A stretch of 43,774 nucleotides of DNA from Henriciella sp. (GTDB taxonomy: Bacteria; Pseudomonadota; Alphaproteobacteria; Caulobacterales; Hyphomonadaceae), in assembly GCA_027019605.1 (NCBI GenBank), contig JALUWJ010000190.1, positions 1 to 43,774 on the forward strand, given 5' to 3'. Below the pieces are notes generated by a model. That model ran no database searches. It was not told the origin of the DNA and saw only the letters and a list, made by a program, of their open reading frames with translations. Positions 6,730 through 15,747 of the stretch are shown here, one piece after another (position 1 is the stretch's first letter; each line of letters starts with the position of its first letter). Position numbers and translations under genes: made by a program.

Positions 6730-8544
6730 ATGAGTAATGTAGGCGTTTCCGCAAACCGGCTTGAAATCATGCAGATCGCGAAAGCGGTCGCAGAAGAAAA
6801 AGCGATTGATCGTGCCATCGTGATTGAAGCGATGCAGGAAGCAATCGAGAAAGCTGCCAAGTCTCGCTACGGCCAAGAGCACGATATCCGCGCGATCATC
6901 GATCACGAAACGGGCGAACAAAGCCTGTGGCGCATTCAAACCGTCGTTGATCCTGAAGAGATCGAAGATCCGGCGCAGCAAATTTCGCTGGCCGACGCCA
7001 AGAAAATCGATGCCAGCCTGGAGCTTGGCGACGAGATCAAAGAAGAGCTCCCGCCGTTCGATTTCGGCCGGGTTGCAGCGCAAACCGCGAAGCAAGTGAT
7101 CATGCAGAAAGTGCGCGACGCCGAGCGTCAGCGCCAGTTCGATGAGTATAAGGACCGCGAAGGCGAGATCATCAACGGCATCGTTAAACGCGTTGAGTAC
7201 GGTCATGTGATTGTCGACCTTGGTCGCGCAGAAGGCATCATTCGCCGTAATGACGGCATTCCCCGTGAGAATTTCCAACCGAATGATCGTGTTCGCGCTT
7301 ACCTGTACAAAGTCAGCCGCGAGATCAAAGGCCCACAAATCTTCCTGTCGCGCGCGCACCCTGACTTCATGGTCAAACTATTCGCCGCTGAAGTCCCTGA
7401 GGTCTATGAAGGCGTAATCGAAATCCGCTCTTGTGCCCGTGACGCTGGTTCGCGCGCGAAGATCGGCGTGATCTCTAACGACAACTCAATCGACCCTGTT
7501 GGCGCTTGTGTTGGTATGCGCGGCGCCCGCGTGCAAGCGGTAGTCGGCGAGCTGTCCGGCGAGAAAATTGACATCATCCCTTGGAACTATGACGACGCGA
7601 CCTTCATCGTGAACGCTCTGCAGCCAGCAGAAGTTTCAAAAGTGGTGCTCGATGAAGAAGAGCACCGGGTTGAAGTCGTCGTCGCTGACGAGCAATTCCC
7701 ACTGGCGATTGGCCGCCGCGGTCAAAACGTCCGTCTGGCATCGCAACTGACCGGCTGGCAAATTGACCTGGTCACCGAGAGCGATGATTCAGAGCGCTAC
7801 CAGATCGACTTCCAGCGCCGAACGGAACTGTTCATGACGGCGCTCGACGCGGATGAGACTCTGGCTCAATTACTCGCATCTGAAGGCTTCGAAGCGGTTG
7901 AAGATATTGCCTATATCGGCGCTGAAGACTTCATGCAGATCGAAGGCTTTGACGAAGAAGTCGCCGAAGAAATCCAAGAGCGCGCCCGCGAATATCTTGA
8001 GAAACTCGCCGCAGAGCAAAATGCGAAACGCCTCGAACTGGGTGTTGAAGATGGCGTCATGGAACTTGACGGCATGTCACCAGGCTTCGCTGTGAAGCTT
8101 GGCGAGAACGACATTAAAACCGTCGAAGACGTTGCTGGCCTGGTGCCAGACGATCTCACTGGTTGGCGCGAGAACAATAAAGAAGGCAAGCCTGTTTGGC
8201 AGGATGGAATCCTGAAGAAAGGCGAAATGCGCAAAGACGATGCGCAGCTCTTCATCATGAAAGCTCGCGTCATTGCAGGTTGGATTGAACCTGAAGCCCT
8301 TGAGCAGCTCGAAGCTGAAATGGCCGCCGCCGCGGCCAGCGAAGAGCAAACGGATCTCTCCGAAGAAGAGCGCGCCCTGCTAGCCCTGGGCGAGCTTGGT
8401 AAGTCGGAAGGTGACGATAGCGAAACCACCGCAGAAGACGGCATTGACGTCAGTGATGAGGACATTCTCGCGGAACTCGAAGGCCTGGATCTCGACGAAG
8501 ATCTTCTCATGGAGGGCGGCGACGATGCCGCAGAACCTCAATGA
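6730..8544 (+). CDS. nusA: Transcription termination/antitermination factor NusA
   Basis: Binds RNA polymerase and nascent RNA, modulating pausing, Rho-dependent and intrinsic termination and rRNA antitermination. The 604-residue protein has the N-terminal polymerase-binding domain, an S1 domain near residues 143-195 (GEIINGIVKRVEYGHVIVDL), a first KH domain around GACVGMRGARVQAVVGEL, and a second KH domain with FPLAIGRRGQNVRLASQLTG (about 318-338). The C-terminal part carries repeats with helix-hairpin-helix character (LASEGFEAVEDIAYI; GMSPGFAVKLGENDIKTVED). The last 70 or so residues are very acidic and look disordered, a common alphaproteobacterial extension. Its 3' end overlaps the next gene by 20 bases. 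The start follows shortly after a GGAGCC sequence. Confidence 0.97.
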   Translation: MSNVGVSANRLEIMQIAKAVAEEKAIDRAIVIEAMQEAIEKAAKSRYGQEHDIRAIIDHETGEQSLWRIQTVVDPEEIEDPAQQISLADAKKIDASLELGDEIKEELPPFDFGRVAAQTAKQVIMQKVRDAERQRQFDEYKDREGEIINGIVKRVEYGHVIVDLGRAEGIIRRNDGIPRENFQPNDRVRAYLYKVSREIKGPQIFLSRAHPDFMVKLFAAEVPEVYEGVIEIRSCARDAGSRAKIGVISNDNSIDPVGACVGMRGARVQAVVGELSGEKIDIIPWNYDDATFIVNALQPAEVSKVVLDEEEHRVEVVVADEQFPLAIGRRGQNVRLASQLTGWQIDLVTESDDSERYQIDFQRRTELFMTALDADETLAQLLASEGFEAVEDIAYIGAEDFMQIEGFDEEVAEEIQERAREYLEKLAAEQNAKRLELGVEDGVMELDGMSPGFAVKLGENDIKTVEDVAGLVPDDLTGWRENNKEGKPVWQDGILKKGEMRKDDAQLFIMKARVIAGWIEPEALEQLEAEMAAAAASEEQTDLSEEERALLALGELGKSEGDDSETTAEDGIDVSDEDILAELEGLDLDEDLLMEGGDDAAEPQ

Positions 8545-9199
8545 TAGCGACCAGCGCCTAGAGGCGCGAGAGGACAAGCGCGCTGGCGGGCCGGTTCGCC
8601 AGTGTGCGGTGACGCGTGAGCGCTTGGCGCCCGACGCGCTGATTCGCTTTGTCAGAAGCCCTGACGGCATGGTGGTTCCCGATGTTTTCGGAAAACTGCC
8701 TGGGCGTGGCGCCTGGGTCACAGCCGATCGGTCGATCATCGCCGACAGCGTTGAGAATCATATTTTTTCACGCGCCTTCAAGGCGCAAAGCCAGCCGATC
8801 GATAACCTTATGGTCGAAATCGAACGGCAACTCCTGCAGCGCTGCAATGGCCTGCTGGGTATGGCAAAAAAGAGTGGTGTGGCCGTGCTTGGATTTGACC
8901 AAGTGCGCGCCTATATCCGCAAACAAGAGCCAGGCTGGCTGTTGGAAGCGAGCGATGGTGCAGAAGATGGCCGTAACAAGGTTCATTTTCTTGCCAAGGC
9001 GATATATGAAGACGTGAAAGTCGCAGGCGCACTGTCGTCTGCTGAATTGGGCGTAGCCTTCGGGCGGGAGCATGTGATACATGCGCTGCTTGAACAAGGT
9101 TCCCTCTCGGATGCTTTTTCAATCGCCTATCGGCGGCTGATCGGATTCAGAGACGCGCCTGAGACAGGCTGGTTCTCCGGCGGACAGGAAATTTTGTAG
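8525..9199 (+). CDS. YlxR/DUF448 family RNA-binding protein fused to an L7Ae-like domain
   Basis: A 224-residue protein found between nusA and infB in many bacteria. The N-terminal YlxR fold shows [19 protein letters not shown], followed by the conserved LPGRGAWV segment. The C-terminal half (about residues 95-190) with [21 protein letters not shown] looks like a ribosomal L7Ae/L30e-type RNA-binding domain, so the protein is the two-domain version that other bacteria split into YlxR and YlxQ. I chose the ATG that overlaps nusA by 20 bases because GGAGG sits 9 bases upstream. It is a probable regulator or ribosome/RNase P-associated factor; the exact function in this group is unsettled. Confidence 0.88.
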   Translation: MPQNLNDSDQRLEAREDKRAGGPVRQCAVTRERLAPDALIRFVRSPDGMVVPDVFGKLPGRGAWVTADRSIIADSVENHIFSRAFKAQSQPIDNLMVEIERQLLQRCNGLLGMAKKSGVAVLGFDQVRAYIRKQEPGWLLEASDGAEDGRNKVHFLAKAIYEDVKVAGALSSAELGVAFGREHVIHALLEQGSLSDAFSIAYRRLIGFRDAPETGWFSGGQEIL

Positions 9200-9251
9200 G
9201 CAGGGGTGTTTGGCAAACGCCTCTAAAGAAAGGTTAAAACCCAGGGTACGC

Positions 9252-11825
9252 ATGAGCGATACGAAAGACAAAGGTACAACAACCGGGCGCAAGCCCCTGA
9301 CTGTGTCACGTGGCGGAGGATCCGGCACCGTGAAGCAGACGTTTAGCCATGGCCGGTCTAAACAAGTGGTTGTTGAAACCAAAAAGCGTCGCACAGTTGG
9401 CGCACAATCCAAGCCGGGGGCGGCTGGGAAATCATCCGGGAAAAAACCCGGTGCGGGTGGAAAAGAACCGTCCAAGCTTGAGGCAGCCGCCGCAAAGCTT
9501 GGCATCACGGTCGAAGAGCTTGTCCAACGCCAAAAAGTGCTGATGCAGCGCAAGAAGGCGGAAGAGGCGCGCAAAGCTGAGCAAGAGAAGCAGCAAGCGC
9601 GCACCAAGGCCTTGCAGGAAAAACAGCAGGCCAACAAACAAAAAGAAAAAGAACGCGAAGAAGCGGAAGCCCGGCGCAAAACCGAAGAGGAAGAGCGCAA
9701 GAAGGCTGAAGCCGAAGCGAAGAAGAAAGCTGCAGAAGAAGCGAAAACCAGTCGCTCTGATCGCGGTGGAAAATCACAAGGCCGAGGCGGATCTGCGCCG
9801 AGCCAGGCTGACCTTGAAGCGGCAGCAAGTTCAGGCGGAGGTCGCCGCAAAGGCGGCCGCGATCGTGATGATCGAGATCGCCGAGATCAAGGCGGTGGCC
9901 GAGGCGGCCGTGGCGGAGATTCCAAGCGGCGACGCGGCAAGCTTACAATCGCGTCTGCGCTCGGAGATGATGGCGATCGGCAGCGTTCACTCGCATCGGT
10001 TAAGCGGGCCCGTGAGCGGGAACGCGAACGCCGCGCGGGCGGCGATCAGACCGAGAAAGTCTCTGTCGAAGTCACGCTTCCAGAAACCATCACCCTGCAA
10101 GATCTTGCGGGCCGGATGAAAGAACGCGTCGGCGACGTCGTGAAATTCATGATGCAGCAAGGTGAAATGCTGCGCTCGAATGACATTATCGATGCTGACA
10201 CCGCCGAACTGATTGCCGAAGAATTTGGCCATACCGTCAAACGCGTGTCTGAAGCCGATGTGGAAATTGGTCTTGAAGGTGTCGAAGACGATCCAAAAGA
10301 TCTCGCGCACCGCCCACCCATCGTGACCATTATGGGTCACGTTGACCATGGTAAGACCTCGCTTCTGGACGCGCTGCGCTCGACAGATGTTGTTGCTGGC
10401 GAAGCCGGCGGCATCACCCAGCATATCGGCGCCTATCAGGTTCAGTTGAAGTCTGGCGACAAGATCAGCTTCCTCGACACACCTGGTCACGCAGCATTCT
10501 CTGCGATGCGTGCCCGCGGCGCAAATGTCACTGACATTGTCATCCTCGTGGTCGCTGCCAATGACTCCGTCATGCCGCAAACCATTGAGGCGATCAAACA
10601 CGCCAAGGCGGCGGAAGTTCCGATCATTGTTGCCGTCAACAAGGTGGACTTGCCGGAAGCTGATGCCAGCCGCGTGCTGACCGATCTTCTGCAGCACGAC
10701 ATACAAGTCGAAGCCATGGGCGGTGAAGTGCAGGCGATCGAAGTCTCGGCGCTGAAGAAAACCGGCCTCGATGCGCTCACCGAAGCAATCACATTGCAAG
10801 CCGAACTGCTGGAGCTGAAAGCCAATCCGAAGCGCGATGCTGACGGGATTGTTGTGGAATCGCAGCTTGATAAAGGCCGCGGTCCAGTGGCAACCGTTCT
10901 CGTGAAACGCGGTACGCTGAAACGCGGCGACATCGTTGTTGCGGGCGCGCAGTGGGGCAAGGTTCGCGCCTTGGTCAACGAACGCGGTCAGCAAATGAAA
11001 GAAGCGCTCCCGGCAATGCCAGCTGAGATCTTGGGTCTCGACGGCACACCGGAGCCAGGCGATGCGTTTAACGTGGTCGAGAATGAAGCTCGGGCGCGTG
11101 AGATTACCGAGTATCGCCAACGCATGAAGCGTCAGAAGCAAGGTGTTGCAACACAGCGCGCCTCACTCGAGCAATTCATGACCAGCCTGAAAGATGGTTC
11201 GGCCGACACCAAAGACCTGCCCATCGTCCTCAAGGGCGACGTGCAAGGTTCTGTCGAAGCGATCACGCAGTCGCTCGAAAAACTCTCAACCGAAGAAGTT
11301 CGAGCCAATGTGGTCTACGGCGCTGCCGGCGGTATCTCTGAAAGCGATATCCTGCTCGCACAGTCATCTGGCGCTCCGGTTTTCGCGTTCAACGTTCGTG
11401 CGAACAAGCAAGCGCGTGACTTGGCCGAAAAAGAAGGCGTCGAGATCCGCTACTATTCGATCATTTATGAATTGATCGATGATGTGAAAGCCTCGCTGTC
11501 CGGCATGCTGGAGCCAGAAAAGAAAGAAACCTTCATTGGCTATGCAGATATCCTGGAAGTCTTCAACATCACCAAAGTCGGCAAGGTTGCCGGTTGTAAG
11601 ATCACCGAAGGCGTCGTTAAGCGCGGCTGCGGTGTGCGTCTTCTGCGCGATGATGTTGTGATCCATGAGGGCATGCTGAAAACCCTGAAACGTTTCAAGG
11701 ACGAAGTGCCCGAAGTGACCAATGGCATGGAATGCGGCATGGCGTTTGAGAAATATGAAGACATCCGCGAAGGCGACAAGATCGAGTGTTTCGAGGTCGA
11801 GATGATCGCCCGCTCGCTTGACTAA
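9252..11825 (+). CDS. infB: Translation initiation factor IF-2
   Basis: A GTPase that brings initiator fMet-tRNA to the 30S subunit and promotes subunit joining. With the ATG start (MSDTKDKG) it has 857 residues. It opens with the IF2-associated segment ending in [20 protein letters not shown], then a long charged and probably coiled or disordered region rich in Lys, Glu, Arg and Gly (about 60-270). The G domain follows with GHVDHGKT (362-369), [16 protein letters not shown] and NKVDLPEAD, then domains II-IV ending in [14 protein letters not shown] at 9210 is in frame but adds an atypical leader, so I prefer the ATG. It closes the rimP operon; a strong terminator follows. Confidence 0.97.
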   Translation: MSDTKDKGTTTGRKPLTVSRGGGSGTVKQTFSHGRSKQVVVETKKRRTVGAQSKPGAAGKSSGKKPGAGGKEPSKLEAAAAKLGITVEELVQRQKVLMQRKKAEEARKAEQEKQQARTKALQEKQQANKQKEKEREEAEARRKTEEEERKKAEAEAKKKAAEEAKTSRSDRGGKSQGRGGSAPSQADLEAAASSGGGRRKGGRDRDDRDRRDQGGGRGGRGGDSKRRRGKLTIASALGDDGDRQRSLASVKRARERERERRAGGDQTEKVSVEVTLPETITLQDLAGRMKERVGDVVKFMMQQGEMLRSNDIIDADTAELIAEEFGHTVKRVSEADVEIGLEGVEDDPKDLAHRPPIVTIMGHVDHGKTSLLDALRSTDVVAGEAGGITQHIGAYQVQLKSGDKISFLDTPGHAAFSAMRARGANVTDIVILVVAANDSVMPQTIEAIKHAKAAEVPIIVAVNKVDLPEADASRVLTDLLQHDIQVEAMGGEVQAIEVSALKKTGLDALTEAITLQAELLELKANPKRDADGIVVESQLDKGRGPVATVLVKRGTLKRGDIVVAGAQWGKVRALVNERGQQMKEALPAMPAEILGLDGTPEPGDAFNVVENEARAREITEYRQRMKRQKQGVATQRASLEQFMTSLKDGSADTKDLPIVLKGDVQGSVEAITQSLEKLSTEEVRANVVYGAAGGISESDILLAQSSGAPVFAFNVRANKQARDLAEKEGVEIRYYSIIYELIDDVKASLSGMLEPEKKETFIGYADILEVFNITKVGKVAGCKITEGVVKRGCGVRLLRDDVVIHEGMLKTLKRFKDEVPEVTNGMECGMAFEKYEDIREGDKIECFEVEMIARSLD

Positions 11826-11845
11826 GGCCGAGCAAAATAAAATTG

Positions 11846-11880
11846 AAAAAGACCGCGCGATTTCGTGCGGTCTTTTTATT
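11846..11880 (+). terminator. Rho-independent terminator after infB
   Basis: AAAAAGACCGC (11846-11856) is a perfect complement of GCGGTCTTTTT (11867-11877), with a 10-base loop and the T-run continuing as TTTTTATTTT. It is one of the strongest terminators in the window. The symmetrical A/T flanks could also let it act on the other strand, though no minus-strand gene is near. Confidence 0.9.
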
Positions 11881-11932
11881 TTCACCTATTTGATTTTAGA
11901 TTTCCCAAACTGTTTGGCTTAGAGCTGGCGTA

Positions 11933-12460
11933 ATGCAAACCCAGCTCAGCATCTCAGGCGCCCTGTCTAAGCGTGACGCAAAACGTCTAACCAATGCCAT
12001 TCGCAGCGGCACAGTGGGACCGACGACTCTGTATTATGCTGGCGTGACAGCCCCGATTATCGCCGCTGGCATGGCTTTGATATCGCGCAGCGCGCTCGAT
12101 AAGATTGATGTCAGTGACTATTGGGTGACGATGCTTTCAGCCCTGGCTGCGGCCATGACCGGTATCGTTTGGTACCTCATCTTTATGCGCTGGTCGTATC
12201 GGCATACGCATGGCCGCGCCGGCGAAATGCAGCAGGAGACCAGTGTCGAACTGCATGATGAGGCAATGATTGTCCGCCGCGGCTTGGTTGAAACCCACAT
12301 TGACTGGGATGCGATCGACGAGATCAAAAGCACGCGCAGCTACACGCTTGTCTGTTTCGATGGGGCGGAACCTCTCATGTTACCGCATGACTGGTTTGGC
12401 GAAAAAACTGCGTGCGAGATCTTTATGCGACGCCTCGGGCAGGGCATGAAGGGCGCATGA
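11933..12460 (+). CDS. YcxB-like membrane protein
   Basis: A 175-residue protein with two hydrophobic helices (about residues 36-55 and 64-84) and a C-terminal soluble half. That half, with VELHDEAMIVRRGLVETHIDWDAIDEIK, YTLVCFDGAEPLMLPHDWF and a final Phe/Arg-rich helix, resembles the YcxB-type domain, a small beta-rich fold of unknown function in bacterial membrane proteins. It follows the infB terminator, so it must have its own promoter in the 50 bases between. Its stop overlaps the rbfA start (ATGA), so rbfA is probably translationally coupled to it. Such a gene is not part of the usual infB-rbfA-truB order. Function unknown. Confidence 0.7.
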   Translation: MQTQLSISGALSKRDAKRLTNAIRSGTVGPTTLYYAGVTAPIIAAGMALISRSALDKIDVSDYWVTMLSALAAAMTGIVWYLIFMRWSYRHTHGRAGEMQQETSVELHDEAMIVRRGLVETHIDWDAIDEIKSTRSYTLVCFDGAEPLMLPHDWFGEKTACEIFMRRLGQGMKGA

Positions 12461-12876
12461 GCCGAAGCCGAAAACAAAACCATGGGGCCCGTCCCCCTTC
12501 GCAGCGACAATTGCGCGCTGGTGAACTGGTGCGCCACGCCCTCGTCGAGATTATTGCGCGCGAAGAATTTCGAGATCCAGCGCTGCAAGGCGTTGCGATC
12601 ACTATTGGCGAAGTGCGATCGTCTCCGGATCTGCGCCACGCCAATGTGTTTTGCTCGGCGCTCGGTAAATCCGGCAAAACCGAAATGGAAGAAATCGCTG
12701 AAGCGCTGAACCGCGCTGCGAGCTTTTTACGTGGCCGCCTTGGCCGCGAGATCGAGATGAAGTTTACGCCGCAGCTGCATTTCATCCCGGATCTGTCTTA
12801 TGACGAGGCCGCCGATATGAGCGAAGTCTTCCGCCGCGCTGAAGTTGCCCGCGATCTCGATCCGGAAGACGAGTAA
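12457..12876 (+). CDS. rbfA: Ribosome-binding factor A
   Basis: Acts late in 30S maturation, binding near the 5' helix of 16S rRNA, and is important in the cold. The 139-residue protein shows the single KH-like fold: QLRAGELVRHALVEIIAREE, then VAITIGEVRSSPDLRHANVF, LNRAASFLRGRLGREIEMKF and TPQLHFIPDLSYDEAADMSEV. I take the ATG that overlaps the stop of the upstream membrane gene. The frame is open further upstream but that would lie inside the neighbour. truB, usually next, is not here; an HxlR gene converges instead. Length and motifs are normal. Confidence 0.95.
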   Translation: MSRSRKQNHGARPPSQRQLRAGELVRHALVEIIAREEFRDPALQGVAITIGEVRSSPDLRHANVFCSALGKSGKTEMEEIAEALNRAASFLRGRLGREIEMKFTPQLHFIPDLSYDEAADMSEVFRRAEVARDLDPEDE

Positions 12877-12916
12877 CCGCACACGGTGCTCATTGGTTTT
12901 CCGTAGAGACGGGCGT

Positions 12917-13267
12917 TCAAGCCTGCGTCGTGCGGCGCACAGGTAAGTGTTTCTTACCCCAGTCTTTGAACGCCACCAGGGCAGGAGAAAATTCTTGCCC
13001 CTTTTCAGTGAGCACATATTCATAGCGCTTCGGACGCTCTGAATAGGCCTGCTTTTCGAGAATACCGGCTTCGACCAGGCGCTTCAAACGATCAGAAATC
13101 AAATGCCGCGTCGCGCCGGTGCTAGAAACAAATTGATCAAACCGCGAAAGCCCGAGAAAGCAATCGCGCAAAATGAGCAAGGTCCACCGGTCCCCAACCA
13201 AAGAAAGCGTTCGGGCGACGGGACACCAATTATCGTCGAGATCTGTCCACTTCATGCTTGCACGCAT
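12917..13267 (-). CDS. HxlR-family winged-helix transcriptional regulator
   Basis: A 116-residue DNA-binding repressor or activator of the HxlR/YybR family, expected to act as a dimer. It has the conserved N-terminal Cys within WCPVARTLSLVGDRWTLLIL, then the recognition region RFDQFVSSTGATRHLISDRL, the wing around YSERPKRYEYVLTEKG, and a C-terminal dimerisation helix. I chose the ATG preceded by CAGG. A TTG at 13291 is in frame but would put coding sequence across a palindrome (13271-13296) that looks like an operator; ATG at 13255 is also possible. It is divergent from an HCCA-isomerase-like gene, which it probably controls along with itself. The inducer is unknown; thiol or redox sensing through the conserved Cys occurs in some relatives. 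Confidence 0.92.
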   Translation of the reverse strand: MRASMKWTDLDDNWCPVARTLSLVGDRWTLLILRDCFLGLSRFDQFVSSTGATRHLISDRLKRLVEAGILEKQAYSERPKRYEYVLTEKGQEFSPALVAFKDWGKKHLPVRRTTQA

Positions 13268-13270
13268 AAC

Positions 13271-13296
13271 CTGATTTGTTTTAAGTTCCAAATCAG
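13271..13296. promoter_or_regulatory. Palindromic candidate operator between the HxlR and isomerase genes
   Basis: CTGATTTG (13271-13278) and CAAATCAG (13289-13296) form a perfect 8-base inverted repeat with a 10-base spacer, placed only in the short divergent region. The half-site centre distance of about 18 bases would fit a winged-helix dimer contacting nearly successive major grooves. Binding by the adjacent HxlR protein is inferred. Confidence 0.5.
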
Positions 13297-13344
13297 AACT
13301 TTGTGAGCTGCTGTAAAGGCCCTCAAAACCGCAGGAGACTGAGC

Positions 13345-13947
13345 ATGGCGAAGACGCTGGAATTCTTTTTTGATTATATGAGCCCGACCTCTTTTCTCGG
13401 CTGGGCCGTTGTCCCTGGCGTGATTGAACGGACAGGGGCGAATCTCAAAATCAAACCCATGTTCCTCGGCGGCGTGATGAAGGCGACCGGCAACCAACCC
13501 CCCGGCATGGTCGCGGCTAAAGGAAAGTATATGAGCCAAGATATGGCCCGATGCTGCAAGCGCCACGGCATCCAGATCTTTTCGAACCCGCACTTCCCAT
13601 TGATGAACACGCGCCCGCTGACCGGTGCGACCATCCGTTTGGAAGATGATCCGGAGCAACAACACAAATTATTGGACGCCGGTTTCAAATATGTCTGGGG
13701 CCAGAAAGAAGGCGGCATCAATACAGGTGACGAAGCCGAGTTTAAACAGGCTTTCGGCGCAGAAGGCTTTGATGCGGACGAGCTATGGGCGCTTGGAACA
13801 GCGCCAGAAACCAAAGCGATGCTGCGAGCGAACACGGAAGAAGCCGTGGCGCGGGGCGCGTTTGGCGCGCCAACCTTCTTTGTCGGTGACGAAATGTTCT
13901 TTGGCCACGACCGTTTAGATTATGCCGAAGAAGCCTTACTGGCCTAA
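13345..13947 (+). CDS. 2-hydroxychromene-2-carboxylate isomerase family protein (DsbA-like fold)
   Basis: A 200-residue thioredoxin-fold enzyme of the kappa-GST/HCCA isomerase family, which uses glutathione. In naphthalene-type catabolism the family isomerises 2-hydroxychromene-2-carboxylate, but many homologues act elsewhere. The N-terminus has LEFFFDYMSPTSFLGW with Ser13 at the usual glutathione-activating position, an all-helical insertion in the middle, and the C-terminal GAFGAPTFFVGDEMFFGHDRL with the conserved cis-proline and the phenylalanine-rich strand. The start ATG follows GCAGGAG. It is divergent from the HxlR regulator with a palindrome between. No aromatic ring-degrading genes are nearby, so the true substrate is unclear. 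Confidence 0.85.
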   Translation: MAKTLEFFFDYMSPTSFLGWAVVPGVIERTGANLKIKPMFLGGVMKATGNQPPGMVAAKGKYMSQDMARCCKRHGIQIFSNPHFPLMNTRPLTGATIRLEDDPEQQHKLLDAGFKYVWGQKEGGINTGDEAEFKQAFGAEGFDADELWALGTAPETKAMLRANTEEAVARGAFGAPTFFVGDEMFFGHDRLDYAEEALLA

Positions 13948-13952
13948 ACGGA

Positions 13953-14576
13953 TCATTCGCTGTCTGCGGCGCAGCTAAGACGGGTGGCTCTCAGTTTAAA
14001 CTGGGGCTGCCATTCGCCTTCATCGTCCTGAACATAACTGATGCGGTGCCAATGGTCTTCGTCCTCGACGAAGAAGTCGGCGACCAAATCAATTTGAGTG
14101 GGATAGACCTGCCACATGGTGACCTTCTCACCGTCGGCTTTTGCGCGAAGATCTTGCACGCGGGCGGCGCCTGTCGCCACCCACATCATTTTCCACTCAT
14201 CGCTGGCCTTATCATACATGCGGACATTCACACCGCGCGGCGCATCCGGGTTGGCGCCGGGATCAGGGTCATACCATTCATCGGTGATCATCATTCCGCC
14301 CATGCTGTACCAGCCATTCCAGCGGGCTCTGGGGCCTGGGCGCGGCGGCGACCAACCGTTCGGCGTCATGACGTGACTGGTGATTTCGAAATCACCGATC
14401 AGAAATTCAAATTGCGCGAGCTCTTCTGGAGCGTTTGGGTGTGGTTTGCCATGATCACAGCTCACCGGCGCGCGTTGAATATCGCCCGGAGCCGTTTGTG
14501 CGTGGGTCCATCCGGTCAGACCGGCGAGACACAAGCTGGCGCACCCCAGGTCTTTAATCGCTAACTGCTTCAACAT
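13953..14576 (-). CDS. Secreted protein of unknown function (DUF1579-like)
   Basis: A 207-residue protein with an N-terminal signal peptide (hydrophobic stretch from about residue 10 to 22, cleavage near THAQ). The mature part is rich in Trp and aromatic residues: FLIGDFEITSHV, then RARWNGWYSMGGMMITDEWYD, VRMYDKASDEWKMMWVATG, and YPTQIDLVADFFVEDEDHW. That rhythm of strands resembles DUF1579/lipocalin-like beta-barrel proteins, which often accompany catabolic or stress genes, but I am not certain of the family. It is convergent with the isomerase-like gene, with only 5 bases between the stops, so the two may share a termination region. Confidence 0.7.
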   Translation of the reverse strand: MLKQLAIKDLGCASLCLAGLTGWTHAQTAPGDIQRAPVSCDHGKPHPNAPEELAQFEFLIGDFEITSHVMTPNGWSPPRPGPRARWNGWYSMGGMMITDEWYDPDPGANPDAPRGVNVRMYDKASDEWKMMWVATGAARVQDLRAKADGEKVTMWQVYPTQIDLVADFFVEDEDHWHRISYVQDDEGEWQPQFKLRATRLSCAADSE

Positions 14577-14665
14577 GCGCGTCTCTCCCCGAGTTAGGTT
14601 TGAGACAGTGTTGAAGATCAGCGGCAGATGGTCAACGCTGCGCTTCGACCAGCGACGTTTGATGA

Positions 14666-15664
14666 CTAGGCTTCGATCCCAGCTTTGGCGGCCAAAGATC
14701 CGAGAGACACTTCAGGCCGCGGACCATAGTGAGAGATGACTTCCGCAGCTGCGATATGACCGAGCTTAGCGCAAGTTGCGAGTGGCAAACCGCGGGCCAC
14801 GCCGAACAGGAAACCGGCCGCATATTGATCGCCCGCGCCGGTTGTATCGACCACTTCGCTGACGGGTTCAGCCGGCACTTCGATTGGGTCGCCATCGCCA
14901 ATCACCACGGATCCTTTTTCACCGCGCGTGACGGCCGCCAGACCCGTTTCGGCGCGCAATTGTTCCAGCGCCGCGTCGAAATCGCGGGTTTCGTAGAGGC
15001 TCAGCAGCTCTTCCTCATTCGCAAACAGGATATCAACTTGCGTGCGGATCAGTTGCCGAAAACTGTCGCGGTGACGGTCAACGCAGAAACTATCGGAAAG
15101 CGTCAGCGACACTTTGCGACCCGCTGCGTGCGCGATTTCGGCCGCGTGTACGAACGCTGATTTTGCGATCTGTTTGTCAAAGAGATAGCCCTCAAGGTAG
15201 AGGATGCTGCCCGCTTCAACCATCTCGCGGTCGACATCTGAGGGCGCAAATTCAACCGAGGCGCCGAGGAATGTGTTCATGCTGCGCTTGCCATCTGGCG
15301 TCACAAAAATGATTGAGCGCGCTGTCGCAGGGCCTTCGGTGAGCGGCTCCGTTTCAAACGGCACGCCGCCATTTTCCATATCTGCCTTGAAGACTTTGCC
15401 GAGACGATCATCAGCGACTTTTCCGATATAGGCCGCCTTACCGCCAAAGCTTGCAATCCCAGCAATTGTGTTGGCGCCGGAGCCGCCGGACGTCTCAACC
15501 GCATTTACGGATGCTTCGGTCAGCGCGTCGGCGCGGTCTTCTTCGATCAGGTTCATCGCGTCTTTATTGATGCCCCATGTCTCGAGGAAAGCATCATCCT
15601 GCGCTGAAATCACATCGACGATCGCGTTGCCGAGACCGACCACATCATAAACCACTGCTGTCAT
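14666..15664 (-). CDS. Adenosine kinase-like PfkB family sugar kinase
   Basis: Phosphorylates a sugar or nucleoside hydroxyl with ATP; alphaproteobacterial homologues are annotated as adenosine kinase in purine salvage. With the ATG start (MTAVVYDVVGLGNAIVDV) the protein has 332 residues; an upstream in-frame start would add a poor leader. The substrate lid and the di-glycine signature SGGSGANTIAGIASFGG are in place, and the C-terminal PfkB signature DTTGAGDQYAAGFLFG carries the catalytic base Asp279 with an anion hole from GAG. The SLTLSDSF and LFANEEELLSLY segments match adenosine kinase-like members more than ribokinase. It is divergent from the ATP-grasp gene, with 83 bases between. Substrate specificity is inferred. 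Confidence 0.87.
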   Translation of the reverse strand: MTAVVYDVVGLGNAIVDVISAQDDAFLETWGINKDAMNLIEEDRADALTEASVNAVETSGGSGANTIAGIASFGGKAAYIGKVADDRLGKVFKADMENGGVPFETEPLTEGPATARSIIFVTPDGKRSMNTFLGASVEFAPSDVDREMVEAGSILYLEGYLFDKQIAKSAFVHAAEIAHAAGRKVSLTLSDSFCVDRHRDSFRQLIRTQVDILFANEEELLSLYETRDFDAALEQLRAETGLAAVTRGEKGSVVIGDGDPIEVPAEPVSEVVDTTGAGDQYAAGFLFGVARGLPLATCAKLGHIAAAEVISHYGPRPEVSLGSLAAKAGIEA

Positions 15665-15747
15665 TGAGATATCCCTGGAATGAACTCGGGGCGATGTGCC
15701 AGATGCAGGTGCTAGACGCAACCTATCAGCCCAGTTATGGGGCGAGG

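Noticed and set aside
9987-11141. 384-codon open frame opposite infB
   Set aside because: Shadow of a G/C-biased coding strand; protein composition is Phe/His/Arg-rich without motifs, and infB is certain on the other strand.
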